Shown piece by piece: positions 1-8,765 of a stretch of DNA of 64,000 nt (position 1 is its first letter; each line of letters opens with the position of its first letter). Made by a program: the position numbers and the translations under genes. This DNA is from Microvirga massiliensis (GTDB lineage: Bacteria; Pseudomonadota; Alphaproteobacteria; Rhizobiales; Beijerinckiaceae): NCBI RefSeq assembly GCF_001006805.1, contig NZ_LN811357.1, positions 59,446-123,445 of the forward strand, given 5' to 3'. Under the pieces are notes generated by a model. It saw only the letters and a list, made by a program, of their open reading frames with translations, was not told the DNA's origin and did no database searches.

Positions 1-105
1 GGGCTGGACGAATACTACGCTTTGTTCGTGACCCGGATCCGCAGCCTGATCGACACCCCGCCGTCTGAGCAATGGGAGGGGGTCACGGTGCTGGACGCGA
101 AGTGA
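1..105 (+). CDS. C-terminal end of an unidentified protein (partial)
   Basis: Frame 1 is open from the first base to a TGA at 103-105 and gives 34 residues ending in GVTVLDAK. The codons are GC-rich at the third position, as in neighbouring genes. The fragment is too short to assign a family. The gene starts upstream of the window. Confidence 0.5.
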   Translation, partial: GLDEYYALFVTRIRSLIDTPPSEQWEGVTVLDAK

Positions 106-422
106 GTGGGCTCACCCGGGGCCGGGCCTCCATTCGGGAGGTGCGCGGGGGCGCCGCATCCCGGCCGGACGTCCATGGAAAGCCTGGAAATATCCGCGAA
201 AGCACTCTTTTGGCTTGACGAGAGCACGGGAGAGGCCCATTTCGGACCTGTCCGCGCCCTCCGTCCGAGCGACCGGTGCGGCTCCACTGGAACCCTGAAC
301 GAAATGCCAAGCGACAGTCACAGTCGATCGACCGTGCCGTCATGGGCCTTCGTGGACGCCTGATCGCCTGATCGGCTCACCCACGACCGGCCCGTGGCGG
401 CTGGTCGAACACGAGGTGAGCC
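106..422. other. Intergenic stretch with no supported gene
   Basis: About 320 bases separate the truncated first gene from the small membrane protein at 423. The overlapping ORFs on both strands here are short, lack convincing ribosome-binding sites and look like GC-rich background. No repeat of either dispersed family and no terminator was recognised. Confidence 0.4.
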
Positions 423-650
423 ATGATCTTCCCGAACTCCTCCTCCCGGGTCATCCGCGCGGATACGGTGGCCCATCCACGGGACCGCAGCGTCGCCGCG
501 ATCCTTTTCGTCCTGCTGGCGCTCGTCTTTGCGCCCGTGGTCGGCCTGCACGTCGCGATGGCCGCATTCGGGCCTGGCCAAGCGGCCTCGGCCGAGCAGG
601 GCCGCGCCGTGCCGATAGCCAAGCCGTCCACCAGACTCGCCCACGGCTGA
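423..650 (+). CDS. Small single-pass membrane protein, unknown function
   Basis: This 75-residue ORF is preceded by GAGGTG five bases before the ATG, a good ribosome-binding site. Residues about 24-48 form one hydrophobic segment (AAILFVLLALVFAPVVG), so the product is probably an inner-membrane protein or has an uncleaved signal anchor. The C-terminal 25 residues are polar. The corA-like gene starts 22 bases downstream, so the two are probably co-transcribed. No family was recognised. It could be an accessory of the Mg2+ channel, but nothing in the sequence shows that. Confidence 0.5.
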   Translation: MIFPNSSSRVIRADTVAHPRDRSVAAILFVLLALVFAPVVGLHVAMAAFGPGQAASAEQGRAVPIAKPSTRLAHG

Positions 651-672
651 GCCGAGCGGGAGAGCCGATCCG

Positions 673-1665
673 ATGGTGCGCTTCTACGGCCTGCGCCAGA
701 ACCGCCTTGCGCGTCTCGAGCAGGCGTCCGTCTCGCGCGTGCCGAAGCCTGACGACGTGGTGTGGATCGACCTCTTCGAGCCGTCGCCGGAGGACAAGCA
801 GGCCGTCGAGACCCTGCTCGGGCTGGAAATTCCGACCCGCCAGGAAATGGCCGAGATCGAGGAATCGGCGCGGCTCTACGAGGAAAATGGTGCGCTCGTC
901 ATGACGGCGGTCGTCATCTGCGGCGCCGGCGAGGGCAGGCCCTTCCGGACGCAGGTCACCTTCGTGCTGACGCGGACGCATCTCGTGTCGCTGCGCTACG
1001 CCGACCCGGCCCCGTTCCGCACCTTCGAGGCGCGATTTCAGCGCCAGCCCGAAGTCTACGTGACGAGCGACCGCATCTTCGTCTCGCTCCTCGAGAGCAT
1101 CGTCGAGCGGGCCGCCGACGTGCTGGAGCTGGTGGCCGCCGACCTGAACGAGGTCTCGACCAGGCTCTTCATCGAGGAGGAGCCGCAACACAGGCGGAGC
1201 AAGAGCATCGAGGACGAGCTGCAGGCGCTGATCAGGCGGCTCGGGCGCAAGAACATGATGGTCTCGATCCTGCGCGAGAGCCTGCTCTCGCTCTCCCGGC
1301 TCGTGCCCTTCCTGCGCCAGGGCGCAGGAGACTGGCTCACCAACGGCAACCCGGCGCGCCTGAAGCAGCTCGACCGCGACCTCCGCTCGCTCACGGCCTA
1401 TGAAGGGCAGCTCTCCTCCGAGATCGTGTATCTGCACGACGCGACGCTCGGCCTGATCAATCTCGATCAGAACCGGATCATCAAGGTCTTCTCCGTCGCA
1501 GCGGTTCTCTTCCTGCCGCCGACCGTGGTAGGCACGATCTACGGCATGAACTTCGAGTCAATGCCGGAACTGAAGTGGTTCTTCGGCTATCCGTTTGCGC
1601 TCGGCCTGATGATTCTGTCTGCCGTGCTGCCGTACCACTGGTTCAAGCGGAAAGGGTGGCTCTGA
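673..1665 (+). CDS. corA: CorA family Mg2+/Co2+ channel
   Basis: The 330-residue product has the usual length and plan of CorA: a long soluble alpha/beta and helical N-terminal domain (about 1-265), then two membrane helices near the C-terminus. The signature YGMN loop is at about residues 289-292, directly after the first helix (VAAVLFLPPTVVGTI), and the protein ends in a short basic tail (WFKRKGWL). CorA proteins are pentameric inner-membrane channels that admit Mg2+ and sometimes Co2+ or Ni2+, and the GMN loop forms the selectivity filter. The ATG at 673 begins where homology to the family begins. The small membrane-protein gene upstream is probably in the same transcript. ZntB-type Zn2+ transport is an alternative that sequence alone cannot exclude. 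Confidence 0.93.
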   Translation: MVRFYGLRQNRLARLEQASVSRVPKPDDVVWIDLFEPSPEDKQAVETLLGLEIPTRQEMAEIEESARLYEENGALVMTAVVICGAGEGRPFRTQVTFVLTRTHLVSLRYADPAPFRTFEARFQRQPEVYVTSDRIFVSLLESIVERAADVLELVAADLNEVSTRLFIEEEPQHRRSKSIEDELQALIRRLGRKNMMVSILRESLLSLSRLVPFLRQGAGDWLTNGNPARLKQLDRDLRSLTAYEGQLSSEIVYLHDATLGLINLDQNRIIKVFSVAAVLFLPPTVVGTIYGMNFESMPELKWFFGYPFALGLMILSAVLPYHWFKRKGWL

Positions 1666-1699
1666 CGTCACTCTGTCGCGTCGTTGCGAGACGGAGGCG

Positions 1700-2060
1700 G
1701 GGCGAATTATCCGAAGACGGGTAGATTGCTTCACTGCGTTCGCAATGAAGAAGAGGGTGTGAAGACGGGCAGTGCAGAGCCGGAACCGGCATGAACTCGC
1801 AGTGACGAAGAGGGTCTGAGGGCGGGCGGTGCAGGGCCGGAAACGGAGTAGCGCCGGACCCACTGCCGTCCTTGCGAGTCGCAGGCACGATGCACTGCCA
1901 CTTCCGCCACACCTCCGTCTTTGTGCGCCGCAGGCGCGATGCACCACCCATCCCGCCGCACATCGTCATTGCGAGCCGCGGGCCGTGTGCACAGCCCTTT
2001 CCACCGCCTCACCGTCATTGCGAACGAAGTGAAGCAATCTACCCGTCGACGGATGCGCAC
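1700..2060. repeat. Intergenic cluster of family A palindromic repeats
   Basis: The gap between corA and the phage-derived cassette holds copies of the short repeat whose core is TTGCTTCACTTCGTTCGCAA or its complement. One copy is at 1718-1750 and an inverted one at 2012-2054, with shorter CATTGCGAGCCGCAGGCG-type pieces at about 1880 and 1965. The same sequence recurs in most large gaps of the window. No protein gene is supported here. Confidence 0.8.
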
Positions 2061-2122
2061 CCGGATTGCATCACTCCATTCGCAACGCCGGTGGGAATAC
2101 ACAAAACACACTCACCGAACTC

Positions 2123-2581
2123 CTATCGCACCCCACGCTCCAGGCGCTCCAGGCGGTTCTCCAGCCTCTCGATGATCCGCTCCTCGAATCGCCAGCGCTC
2201 CTCGTGCTCGCGTCGCGGAACGAGCTCCTGTGTGATCGACGCCTGCCGGCGCTCGAGCCGCGCTTGCGCCTCCTCGACGGGCCGCAGCACCAGGGCGCCG
2301 ACGACGCCTATGAGCGTCGCGGCGACGCCGAGGCCGGACCAGATCAGCGCCCAGGGCGTGCGGCCCCGTTCGTCGATGCGCTCGGCGATCTTCCTGACTT
2401 CGCGCGCAACACCTTCGACGCCACGCTCCAGGCCCTGAACCCGCGCCTCGAGGGCGGCGAGTTCGGCGGGAAAGGGATTGGGAGCACGAAGGTTCATGGC
2501 AGTCCCCGTCGGCAGGGAGTTGAAATGCGCGGTGGCCTCCACCGCGCGGGACAGCAATGCATCGAAGGGTCCGAGGCCCAT
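2123..2581 (-). CDS. Phage-cassette coiled-coil membrane protein (lysis-region)
   Basis: The ATG at 2581 overlaps the stop of the holin-like gene as TGATG, which favours this start. An internal ATG (MNLRAPNP) is also possible. The 152-residue product has a heptad-rich segment (LEARVQGLERGVEGVAREV), one membrane helix (about residues 82-102, SGLGVAATLIGVVGALVL), and a second charged coiled coil at the C-terminus rich in Arg and Glu. This plan resembles small membrane proteins of phage lysis modules and could be spanin-like, but no spanin lipobox or defined family was recognised. It is the last gene of the minus-strand cassette. Confidence 0.6.
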   Translation of the reverse strand: MGLGPFDALLSRAVEATAHFNSLPTGTAMNLRAPNPFPAELAALEARVQGLERGVEGVAREVRKIAERIDERGRTPWALIWSGLGVAATLIGVVGALVLRPVEEAQARLERRQASITQELVPRREHEERWRFEERIIERLENRLERLERGVR

Positions 2582-2778
2582 CACAGCCGCGACGCGTTCA
2601 CGCCGCGCAGCGCACCGGCCGCCAGGGCGAGCACGCCGGAGATGACGGCGAGGAGGAGTTCCGCCGTACTCGGGTCGGCGAGAAATGCAGCGAGTGCCGG
2701 CCGGCCGAAGATGCCGGCAAGCGCCGCCGCGCATGCGAGAAGGCCCGTAACGACACCGGGCGTGAGCAGAGTCTGCAT
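2581..2778 (-). CDS. Holin-like small membrane protein
   Basis: The 65-residue product has two hydrophobic segments (GVVTGLLACAAALAGIF and ELLLAVISGVLALAAGAL) separated by a short polar turn and ends in a short basic tail. This size and topology are typical of class II or similar holins. A GGGAG ribosome-binding site lies seven bases before the ATG. It sits between an endolysin and a coiled-coil membrane protein, the usual position of a holin, which in phages permeabilises the inner membrane so that the endolysin reaches the wall. Assignment rests on size, topology and position, not on a sequence signature. Confidence 0.65.
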   Translation of the reverse strand: MQTLLTPGVVTGLLACAAALAGIFGRPALAAFLADPSTAELLLAVISGVLALAAGALRGVNASRL

Positions 2779-2844
2779 GAAGGTCTCCCTTGCGCCTCGA
2801 CAGGAATTCCCGGCGCGATGAGGCGGAGCACGCGGGACATCGGA

Positions 2845-3384
2845 TCAGGCTTCGTTGGCGGAGATTGCGCCGGTGGCCGTGAGACGGATCGGGCGAACCG
2901 CGCGCGGCTGCGCGAAGCGCCATGGCGCACGGCGACAAGCCGCGAGGCGATCGCGAAGAATGCGGATCACGCAAACGGAATCGGACTGGTTGCCGCCAAG
3001 CACGTGGAACGCGAGATCGTCCTCGCCGACATAGAATCCGACATGTCCGCCGCCCGGGCGACGGAAGACGAGCAGATCCCCCAGCGCCGGTTCATCGACA
3101 TCTCCGCCGAAGCGCGTCCAGTTCAGCGCCCAGAGCGGATTGCGCACGGGCTCCCACCCGGCGCGCTTGACGCAGAGCGCCGCAAAGAGGCCGCACCACG
3201 GCGTCGAATCCGCCAGGAACACATCGTCGATGTCGAGCTCTTCCGCCCATGCAAGGATCGCCGGATTGCTCGCACGTCCGGCATGTTCCTGGACGCCGTA
3301 GAGGCGGATGGCTTCGACGAGATGACGCGGCGCAGTGATCTCCGCCAGCCAGGAATAGCGGCGCGGCAATGCGAGTTGTGGCAT
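2845..3384 (-). CDS. Endolysin-like peptidoglycan hydrolase (CHAP/NlpC-like, TIGR02594 type)
   Basis: This 179-residue protein matches the pattern of TIGR02594 phage-associated cysteine hydrolases. It has a helical N-terminus, the motif TPWCGLFAALC with the presumed catalytic Cys64, the segment GDLLVFRRPGGGHVGFYVG with His114, and a VLGGNQSDSV strand. These proteins cut peptide bonds in peptidoglycan and are found in lysis modules of phages and gene transfer agents. There is no signal peptide, so export would need the holin-like protein encoded next. The ribosome-binding site is weak (GCAGAGC). The last 30 residues are basic and look poorly conserved. Confidence 0.85.
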   Translation of the reverse strand: MPQLALPRRYSWLAEITAPRHLVEAIRLYGVQEHAGRASNPAILAWAEELDIDDVFLADSTPWCGLFAALCVKRAGWEPVRNPLWALNWTRFGGDVDEPALGDLLVFRRPGGGHVGFYVGEDDLAFHVLGGNQSDSVCVIRILRDRLAACRRAPWRFAQPRAVRPIRLTATGAISANEA

Positions 3385-3446
3385 GATTTGCTCTGCGGTT
3401 TTGATGAAGAGTGGTGTGATGTTGAGATTGGAGAGCGCAGCGTTTC

Positions 3447-3683
3447 CTCCTCACCCGCCCCTTCGGGGCGACCTCTCTCACCAGGAGAGAGGCGAAGACG
3501 CGGCAGCGCGCACATCACCTCTCCCTCGATGGGAGAGGTCGGCTGCGCAGCAGCCGGGTGAGGGTGGCAGCGCCGACGTGACAAGCACTGCGCAACACCG
3601 CGCTCGACAGAGAAAGCGCGGCGCCAACACCCCTCACCCGCCGCCCTTCGGGCGTCGACCTCTCCCGCAAGGGGAGAGGTGAA
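3447..3683. repeat. Family B inverted repeats between tail-fibre and endolysin genes
   Basis: Two copies of the family B element lie here. The first (3447-3573) has two arms: CTCACCCG with a TTCGGG loop followed by GACCTCTC at one end, and the inverse (GAGAGGTC...CGGGTGAGGG) at the other. A half copy at 3630-3682 carries CTCACCCGCCGCCC and GACCTCTCCC. Similar elements occur at 13298-13432 and 23082-23215. Being non-coding and shared with host intergenic regions, they are more likely host repeats than phage sequence. Confidence 0.8.
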
Positions 3684-3686
3684 ACC

Positions 3687-4817
3687 TCACAACTTCCGGT
3701 AGAACGTCCCGAGCACCGACGGCTGCAGGTTGATCATCGCGAGCGAATTCCCTTCGCTCGCGATCGCATGCATATGCGCAGGGATGGTGATCGTGCCGGT
3801 CGACGTGACCGCAACCGCCTGTGCGTTGCTGCCGGATGTGAACGCGGTCATCGGCGCGCCGGGCGCCGTGTAGGACGGCGTCGCGGCGCCGGCGCTTCCG
3901 GTGCTTCCGCCGTGATCGTGCTGCGCGAGCTCCTTCACGCGCTGTTGATGCACGTGGAGGCCGCCCGTGTTCCCCGCAACCTGCGCATCGTCGAAGAACG
4001 AGAACCGTGCGGGCGTGCCGGATTCCGAAGCCGTCGCGGCAGCGGAGAGCGTGATCGCGCTGCCCGCGATATCCGTGATCGTTGCCCCTGACGGCACATG
4101 TGCCATGCGGACTTTCATGCCGATCGCGAGCCCGGCCGCGTTCGCGACGACCGCCGAGGCGGATCCGTTCGATGTGGTGACCGTCGTCGAGACCTGGATG
4201 CGGTTCGCCGCGACATGGCCCATGTCGTCGAGGCCAACGGGCGTGCGGCCGCGCAGATCCGGCAGCGCAATCGTCTTGTTCGCCGCGAAATCGGCCGCGC
4301 CCGTCGCGCCGCGGCCGCCCGAGACCGGGCAGATCATATTGTCGTAGGTGAGCCAGAGGTATTCGAACAATGCCTGCGTGTCGGCATTCGCGCGCTCCGT
4401 CGCACCGGATCCCGCGGAGCCGATCGTGCGGCCATTGTCGCGCACCCAGCCGGCCCGCATGCCGGCACGCGGCAGCCACAGCACGTCGCCGGTCTGGAAG
4501 AGCCGGTCCGCGCTCACTTCGGATCCGCTTCCGCTTCCGGGTGCGGGATTGGCGATGCCGCGGAAATACCAGAGCTGCGCGCCCTCGCGCGTCAGCGCCT
4601 GCTCGTCGTAATCGCCATAGGGAAGATAGATCGCCGGCCACATCCCGAACGCATCGGCTGCAATCTCCTGCGGCAGCGGCGTCGCGAGCGCCGGGTCCGC
4701 ATAGACAGTGAGCGGAGTCGTGGTGGAGCCAGCGAAAAATCGTACCCGCGCACCGGCTGCGATTGCGGCGTTGATATCGAGGGCGCGCGTGCCGGAAAGT
4801 CGCCAGAGGACGGCCAT
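3687..4817 (-). CDS. Collar-domain tail fibre protein
   Basis: The 376-residue product carries a phage tail-collar signature in its middle (NKTIALPDLRGRTPVGLDDM, about residues 184-203) preceded by GWVRDNGRTIGSAGSGA. It ends with the sequence NLQPSVLGTFYRKL, typical of the C-terminus of such fibres. The region in between is rich in Ser, Thr, Ala and Gly. Collar proteins form receptor-binding fibres or tail tips. The start is supported by CTGGAG seven bases upstream. The N-terminus (GTRALDINAAIAAGARVRFF) probably attaches to the particle. It is the only recognisable receptor-binding candidate in the cassette. Confidence 0.85.
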   Translation of the reverse strand: MAVLWRLSGTRALDINAAIAAGARVRFFAGSTTTPLTVYADPALATPLPQEIAADAFGMWPAIYLPYGDYDEQALTREGAQLWYFRGIANPAPGSGSGSEVSADRLFQTGDVLWLPRAGMRAGWVRDNGRTIGSAGSGATERANADTQALFEYLWLTYDNMICPVSGGRGATGAADFAANKTIALPDLRGRTPVGLDDMGHVAANRIQVSTTVTTSNGSASAVVANAAGLAIGMKVRMAHVPSGATITDIAGSAITLSAAATASESGTPARFSFFDDAQVAGNTGGLHVHQQRVKELAQHDHGGSTGSAGAATPSYTAPGAPMTAFTSGSNAQAVAVTSTGTITIPAHMHAIASEGNSLAMINLQPSVLGTFYRKL

Positions 4818-4848
4818 CAGTGCATCTCCAGGAGAACGGCGGCCGCAT

Positions 4849-5538
4849 TCATCCGAACAGCTTGCCGAGCGATCGTCCGCCCGTGCCGAGCCCGAGGAGC
4901 CGCGCGCCGAGATTGAGGCCGCCCATGAGGGCGCCGAGCCGGTTCGCGGCAGCCTGGTCGCCGGCCCTGAAACCCTCCACGCCGGCAGCGGTCACGGTCT
5001 TCGTGGCGTCGCTCACGGTTCCGGCCCGATCGGCCCCGTACTGATAGCCGAGCCGGCCGAGATCCATGGCAGCCCCGGCCTGGGCGCGAGCAACGTCGAG
5101 GCCGCGTGCATCGAGCCCGGCGAGGCGACCCAGCCAATCGCCGTAGCCCTGATCCGCAAGGCCCTGCGCGAAGGCGATTGTATCGGCCTCCGCATTGCCG
5201 GAACGAAGCGTTCCAGCCGCCGCGTGCTTGCGGGCGAGCGCCTGCAGGCCCTGATCCAGCGTAAAGCGATAGCCGGGCGATGCGCGAAAGGCGTCCTCCG
5301 CAATAGCCCTGCCCTCCTCGCCGTTCAGACCGAGCGCACCGTCGAGCATCGCGCCGGCGCGGTCCGCGCGTGCCGTGAGCGGCGCAAGGACCGACGCCGC
5401 CGTGTCCGCACCGGCGCGGGCCCGCTCGAACCCTTGCGCGAGTTCGCCGAGGGCCGCATCCCTGCCCTTCGAGAGCTCGTTCGCGGCCCAGATCGCCGCA
5501 AGGCGCCCACGCCGTCCGGAAAATGCTCCACCAGCCAT
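4849..5538 (-). CDS. DNA-ejection (internal virion) protein-like
   Basis: The 229-residue protein is almost entirely Ala- and Gly-rich and predicted helical, with the segment ASPGYRFTLDQGLQALARKH followed by AAAGTLRSGNAEADTIAFAQ. That arrangement is common in internal virion or DNA-transfer proteins of P22-like podoviruses (gp7/gp14 class) and related pilot proteins. The C-terminus is glycine-rich (GLNLGARLLGLGTGGRSL). The ATG is directly followed by the next structural gene, with only 31 bases between this stop and the tail-fibre start. The family is assigned by pattern and position. Confidence 0.65.
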   Translation of the reverse strand: MAGGAFSGRRGRLAAIWAANELSKGRDAALGELAQGFERARAGADTAASVLAPLTARADRAGAMLDGALGLNGEEGRAIAEDAFRASPGYRFTLDQGLQALARKHAAAGTLRSGNAEADTIAFAQGLADQGYGDWLGRLAGLDARGLDVARAQAGAAMDLGRLGYQYGADRAGTVSDATKTVTAAGVEGFRAGDQAAANRLGALMGGLNLGARLLGLGTGGRSLGKLFG

Positions 5539-5548
5539 TCTGTGATCC

Positions 5549-5821
5549 TCATGTCAGGAGTGTCGATCTGAGCGCGCCGCCGTCGTTCGCCCACAGGCGC
5601 AACGTGCCGCTCGTGGTGTTCTTCCAGATCCGGAACTCGCCGGGCGGGATGTCGCTCGCGACCGGATCGACCGGGCTCGTCATGATCGCGAGCCGCGCCT
5701 CGTGGTTGGCGAGCGCGCGCCTCACGCCTGCGAGAAAGGCGTACCACACGCGATCCACCGCGCCGCCCGCCGTGTTCTGGATCGACGAGAGCGCGTTCGG
5801 CAGAGTCGGAACCGTCATCAT
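5549..5821 (-). CDS. Small phage-cassette protein, unknown function
   Basis: The ATG at 5821 overlaps the stop of the gp10-like gene as ATGATGA, indicating translational coupling. A second ATG follows immediately. The 90-residue protein has a helical N-terminal half (GGAVDRVWYAFLAGVRRALA) and a beta-rich C-terminal half (GEFRIWKNTTSGTLRLWAND) that resembles short adhesin or fibre repeats. It stops ten bases before the ejection-protein start. No family was recognised. A minor tail or fibre-attachment protein is plausible from its position. Confidence 0.6.
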   Translation of the reverse strand: MMTVPTLPNALSSIQNTAGGAVDRVWYAFLAGVRRALANHEARLAIMTSPVDPVASDIPPGEFRIWKNTTSGTLRLWANDGGALRSTLLT

Positions 5822-7236
5822 CGTGCCCGCCGTCCTGCGCCGACATGCGCGCCGATCAGGGTGAACGGCACTGGGTCGGCGCATTCGACCGCGATCACGA
5901 GCCCCGCAGGCTCGATGAGCCCGAGCCGGTTGACGTTCACCCGCTGGCGCACATGCCCCTGCGCGCCGATCGCACGCCTCATCGGCTCACCGAACGTCGC
6001 GCCGCCGTCGCGCGACCACGACACGAGGCAGACGGGTTGCGTCTCGATCGGATCGAGGCCGGAGGCCACGCCCGTGCCCGTCACGATATCGATGTCGAGC
6101 CGGCTCGCGGTGGCCCGATTCGGGAAATCGCCGGTGCTCAGACTCTCCACCCGCAGAACGAGCGGATCCGAGCCCTCGCGCTGCATGGCCTCGCTGATCT
6201 CGAACACCTTGCCGCTCGCCTGGTCGCCGACGAGCCACTTCCCGAAAGCGCGGACGGATTGCGAGGCCCGGAACGTTGCCGAGCCGTGGCTCCGGCGCTC
6301 GTGCCAGCTCTGCATCGTGAGATCGTAGACCCAGCACCAGGCGGGCGAGCGCAGCACCCAGAAGGCGTGGCCGGCGGCCATGAACACGAAAGCCTCGAGC
6401 GCCGTCCTGTCCGGCAGGCCCTCGATCGCGCGCTCCACCGGATGCGTCGAGACCCGCACGGGCGTGTACCCATCGAGGCGATACACGACAGCGTCGTCGC
6501 CCACGAAGAGAAGCGTGTTCGTCCAGCCGTCCTCGAAGCCGGCTGCAGCGCTCGGGCCCGCGAGACCCCGTGGGATCACGGTCACGCGCGAGAACGGAAA
6601 GCCGACCGGGTTGCCCGTGTTCTGCCAGACTTCGATCGTCCCGAGCCCCATCAGGAAGAGCTCGCCGCGAAAGGTGATGCCGCGCCGGAGCCCGTCCGGC
6701 TTCGCCTCTGCGAAGGCGGTATCGAGCGTGTTGATCGCAATCGTGTTGAGGCCGGTCGATCGCGCCCGCGCGTCGCCGTAGGTGAAGACGAAATAGCCGT
6801 CGATCGCGGTGACCGCGTTCGGTGCGCCGACATCCGGATCCGGATAAGAGGCCGGCGGTGCGGTCGGGGAAATCACATAGGCAGCGCCATCGGCGACGCT
6901 CACGACGTCCGGCACCGGGCTCCGGTTGTTGCGCGCGAAGGTGACGGGTCCGGTTCCCGGCAATGCTCCGAGATCGGTCACCGTCCAGGTCGTGCCCGTG
7001 AGGACGGCGCTCGCGAGCCGTCCATCGAGAGCGAGGTAGAGGGTTGCATCCACCAGGATGAACCCGCGCAGGTGGGCGCTCCCCTCCACCTCGAAGACCT
7101 GCGCGAGGCCCGGAACGCGGCGGCGCACGATGCGCCCGTCTTCAAGCGTCTCGGCATAGCCATTGACGAGCCGGCCTGCGCTCTCGCGGCCGCGCGCACC
7201 GGGCGCCGAGGAGATCGGAAAGACGATGTCCGGCAT
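5818..7236 (-). CDS. P22 gp10-like packaged-DNA stabilisation (neck/tail hub) protein
   Basis: The 472-residue product begins PDIVFPISSAPGARGRESAG with RLVNGYAE next, followed by a series of short beta-strand repeats. It contains DGYTPVRVSTHPVERAIEG (about residues 255-273) and WVYDLTMQSWHERRSHGS, both characteristic of the P22 gp10 family. In P22, gp10 sits in the neck between gp4 and the tail needle and keeps packaged DNA in the head. The preceding gp4-like gene ends at 7236 and this ATG overlaps it (7236 is shared), so the two are coupled. There is no separate tail-needle (gp26-like) gene in the cassette. Confidence 0.85.
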   Translation of the reverse strand: MPDIVFPISSAPGARGRESAGRLVNGYAETLEDGRIVRRRVPGLAQVFEVEGSAHLRGFILVDATLYLALDGRLASAVLTGTTWTVTDLGALPGTGPVTFARNNRSPVPDVVSVADGAAYVISPTAPPASYPDPDVGAPNAVTAIDGYFVFTYGDARARSTGLNTIAINTLDTAFAEAKPDGLRRGITFRGELFLMGLGTIEVWQNTGNPVGFPFSRVTVIPRGLAGPSAAAGFEDGWTNTLLFVGDDAVVYRLDGYTPVRVSTHPVERAIEGLPDRTALEAFVFMAAGHAFWVLRSPAWCWVYDLTMQSWHERRSHGSATFRASQSVRAFGKWLVGDQASGKVFEISEAMQREGSDPLVLRVESLSTGDFPNRATASRLDIDIVTGTGVASGLDPIETQPVCLVSWSRDGGATFGEPMRRAIGAQGHVRQRVNVNRLGLIEPAGLVIAVECADPVPFTLIGAHVGAGRRAR

Positions 7237-7568
7237 CAGAAGTACTCCGCTTCGATGGGCTCGCCCGTCTCACCTGTCGGCTGTTGGGCCCGCAGGCGCA
7301 GTTCCGCGGCGGAGCGATCGGGCGCCGCCACGCCGAAATCGGCCGCGACCGCCGCGGCCACGAGTTCCGCAAGCGGCAGGAACGCCGCATCGTCGATCGC
7401 ATCAGTGTCCGCGACCACCGCAACGCCGCGGGCGGAGAGATCGGCGCGCACCGAGGGCAGCGTCGCCCGCACAAGCTCGGCGTCCTCCACTGCGACCGGC
7501 TGGCCGGCCGCCACGACCTCAAGGAGGCCGAGCACGCGGCGGATGAGATCGTTCGTGGTGCGAGGCAT
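7236..7568 (-). CDS. P22 gp4-like head-completion protein
   Basis: The ORF is open further upstream, but the ATG at 7568 with GAGGG about nine bases before it gives a compact 110-residue protein starting MPRTTNDLIRRVLGLLEVVA. It is mainly helical with an acidic middle (DTDAIDDAAFLPLAELVAAA). P22 gp4-type head-completion proteins are of this kind and bind under the portal to close the head after packaging. The assignment relies on its position between the capsid and gp10-like genes and its helical plan. The gene ends by overlapping the gp10-like start. Confidence 0.7.
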   Translation of the reverse strand: MPRTTNDLIRRVLGLLEVVAAGQPVAVEDAELVRATLPSVRADLSARGVAVVADTDAIDDAAFLPLAELVAAAVAADFGVAAPDRSAAELRLRAQQPTGETGEPIEAEYF

Positions 7569-7633
7569 GGAATGACCCTCGAATGAGGACGGGGCGGCCG
7601 AAGCCGCCCCGTGCGCTGATGCTGCAGGTTTGA

Positions 7634-8719
7634 TCAATCGCCGGTCGCGGCGAAGAAGCCCGTGACCATGCCGCGCTGCTTGCCGATGACCGCCGCATCC
7701 TTCGTGCCGAACCGGTAGGCGAGCTTCTTCATGCCCCATTTGCCGATCATGCCGAGGCCCTTCACCTGCTCGTAATCGTCGGTGTCCTCGCGGCTGCGGT
7801 AGCGGGACTTCACGCCCCAGCCGAGCGCCTCCTGGCCACAGAGATAGACCGGCGCGATATCGATGCCGGCATTGCCGGCGCCGGCGAGGAGCGGCATGTC
7901 ATCGACCTCGTGCACGAGCACGCCGTCGTAGTCGAGATCACCGCCCAGGAAGATGCCCTCGTTCTGCTCCACCACATTGACGGTGGCCCGCACGCTCTCG
8001 ATCTCGGACTTGAGATCCCGGAAGGCGTACGGATGCACGAAGGCGATAAAGAAGCGGCGGTTCTTCTTTTCGACGCGCAGCGGCGTGATGCGCGGCCGCG
8101 CCAGCAGCGCGATGCGCTTCAGGAGTGATACGCTGGCGCGGCTCAACTTGTCGGCGGCAGAGTCCACATTGGCGAGCGCCGTCGCATGCGTAGCATTGAA
8201 GTTCGCCTTGGCGGCACCGTAGAGCACGCGGTCGGCATTCGCCGCGTTCCAGGCGTTCTTGTCCGCAGCGCTCGCCGAGCCATAGGGGACGTCGCAGGCG
8301 GCGCCGACATCGAGCAGGCGATCGATGACCTCGAGCTTCACGTCCTCTTCCGCCCAGGCCTTGAGGTTCTCCCGTGCGGCGGAGCGCAAGTCGATGGCGG
8401 CAAGGTCGAGGTCGAGCTCGTGAAGGCTGATCGCCTTCTTGCGCATGTCCCACAGGACCTTGTCGCCGTATTCGCCCATCTGGGACTCGCTTCCCTTCAG
8501 CGGCGTGCGTCCCTTGATGGTGCCCTTCTCGAGATTCGTGATGAACTCGAAGGTGATGCCGTCCGCGCGCTTGGAGGCGAGGTCCTCCTTCATGCGGATG
8601 ATGTTGTTCTCGCTCGTGCCGGAATAGGCCGCGAACGGATTGGTCTGGAAGAACTCCGTCGAGAACTGGTCGTCCCAGATCTCGGGAGTGAGCTGCGCGA
8701 TCGCGCGGGTCTCGGCCAT
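7634..8719 (-). CDS. Major capsid protein (N4 gp56 / DUF4043-like)
   Basis: The 361-residue product starts after a GAGGTGACCC ribosome-binding site. It contains features of the N4 gp56-type capsid family: WDDQFSTEFFQTNPFAAYSG near the N-terminus, ENNIIRMKEDLASKRADGIT, the region GRTPLKGSESQMGEYGDKV, and RFFIAFVHPYAFRDLKS in the P-domain half. Such proteins assemble the icosahedral head shell. The C-terminus (LAYRFGTKDAAVIGKQRGMV) is also typical. It follows the scaffold-like gene by 46 bases. The reading frame is intact with no sign of decay. Confidence 0.85.
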   Translation of the reverse strand: MAETRAIAQLTPEIWDDQFSTEFFQTNPFAAYSGTSENNIIRMKEDLASKRADGITFEFITNLEKGTIKGRTPLKGSESQMGEYGDKVLWDMRKKAISLHELDLDLAAIDLRSAARENLKAWAEEDVKLEVIDRLLDVGAACDVPYGSASAADKNAWNAANADRVLYGAAKANFNATHATALANVDSAADKLSRASVSLLKRIALLARPRITPLRVEKKNRRFFIAFVHPYAFRDLKSEIESVRATVNVVEQNEGIFLGGDLDYDGVLVHEVDDMPLLAGAGNAGIDIAPVYLCGQEALGWGVKSRYRSREDTDDYEQVKGLGMIGKWGMKKLAYRFGTKDAAVIGKQRGMVTGFFAATGD

Positions 8720-8765
8720 GGGTCACCTCGGTTGTCGTTTGGGGATCTGCGTGTCGAAATGCGCG

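Noticed and set aside
451..1437. Long minus-strand ORF (328 residues) opposite the CorA gene
   Set aside because: It mirrors the codons of the well-supported corA frame, is extremely rich in Arg, Glu and Ala, and has no domain or ribosome-binding site.
5845..7575. Plus-strand ORF of 576 residues across the gp10-like gene
   Set aside because: It is antisense to a recognisable P22 gp10-like gene, and its composition (Arg, His, Glu-rich) is that of a GC-rich shadow frame.
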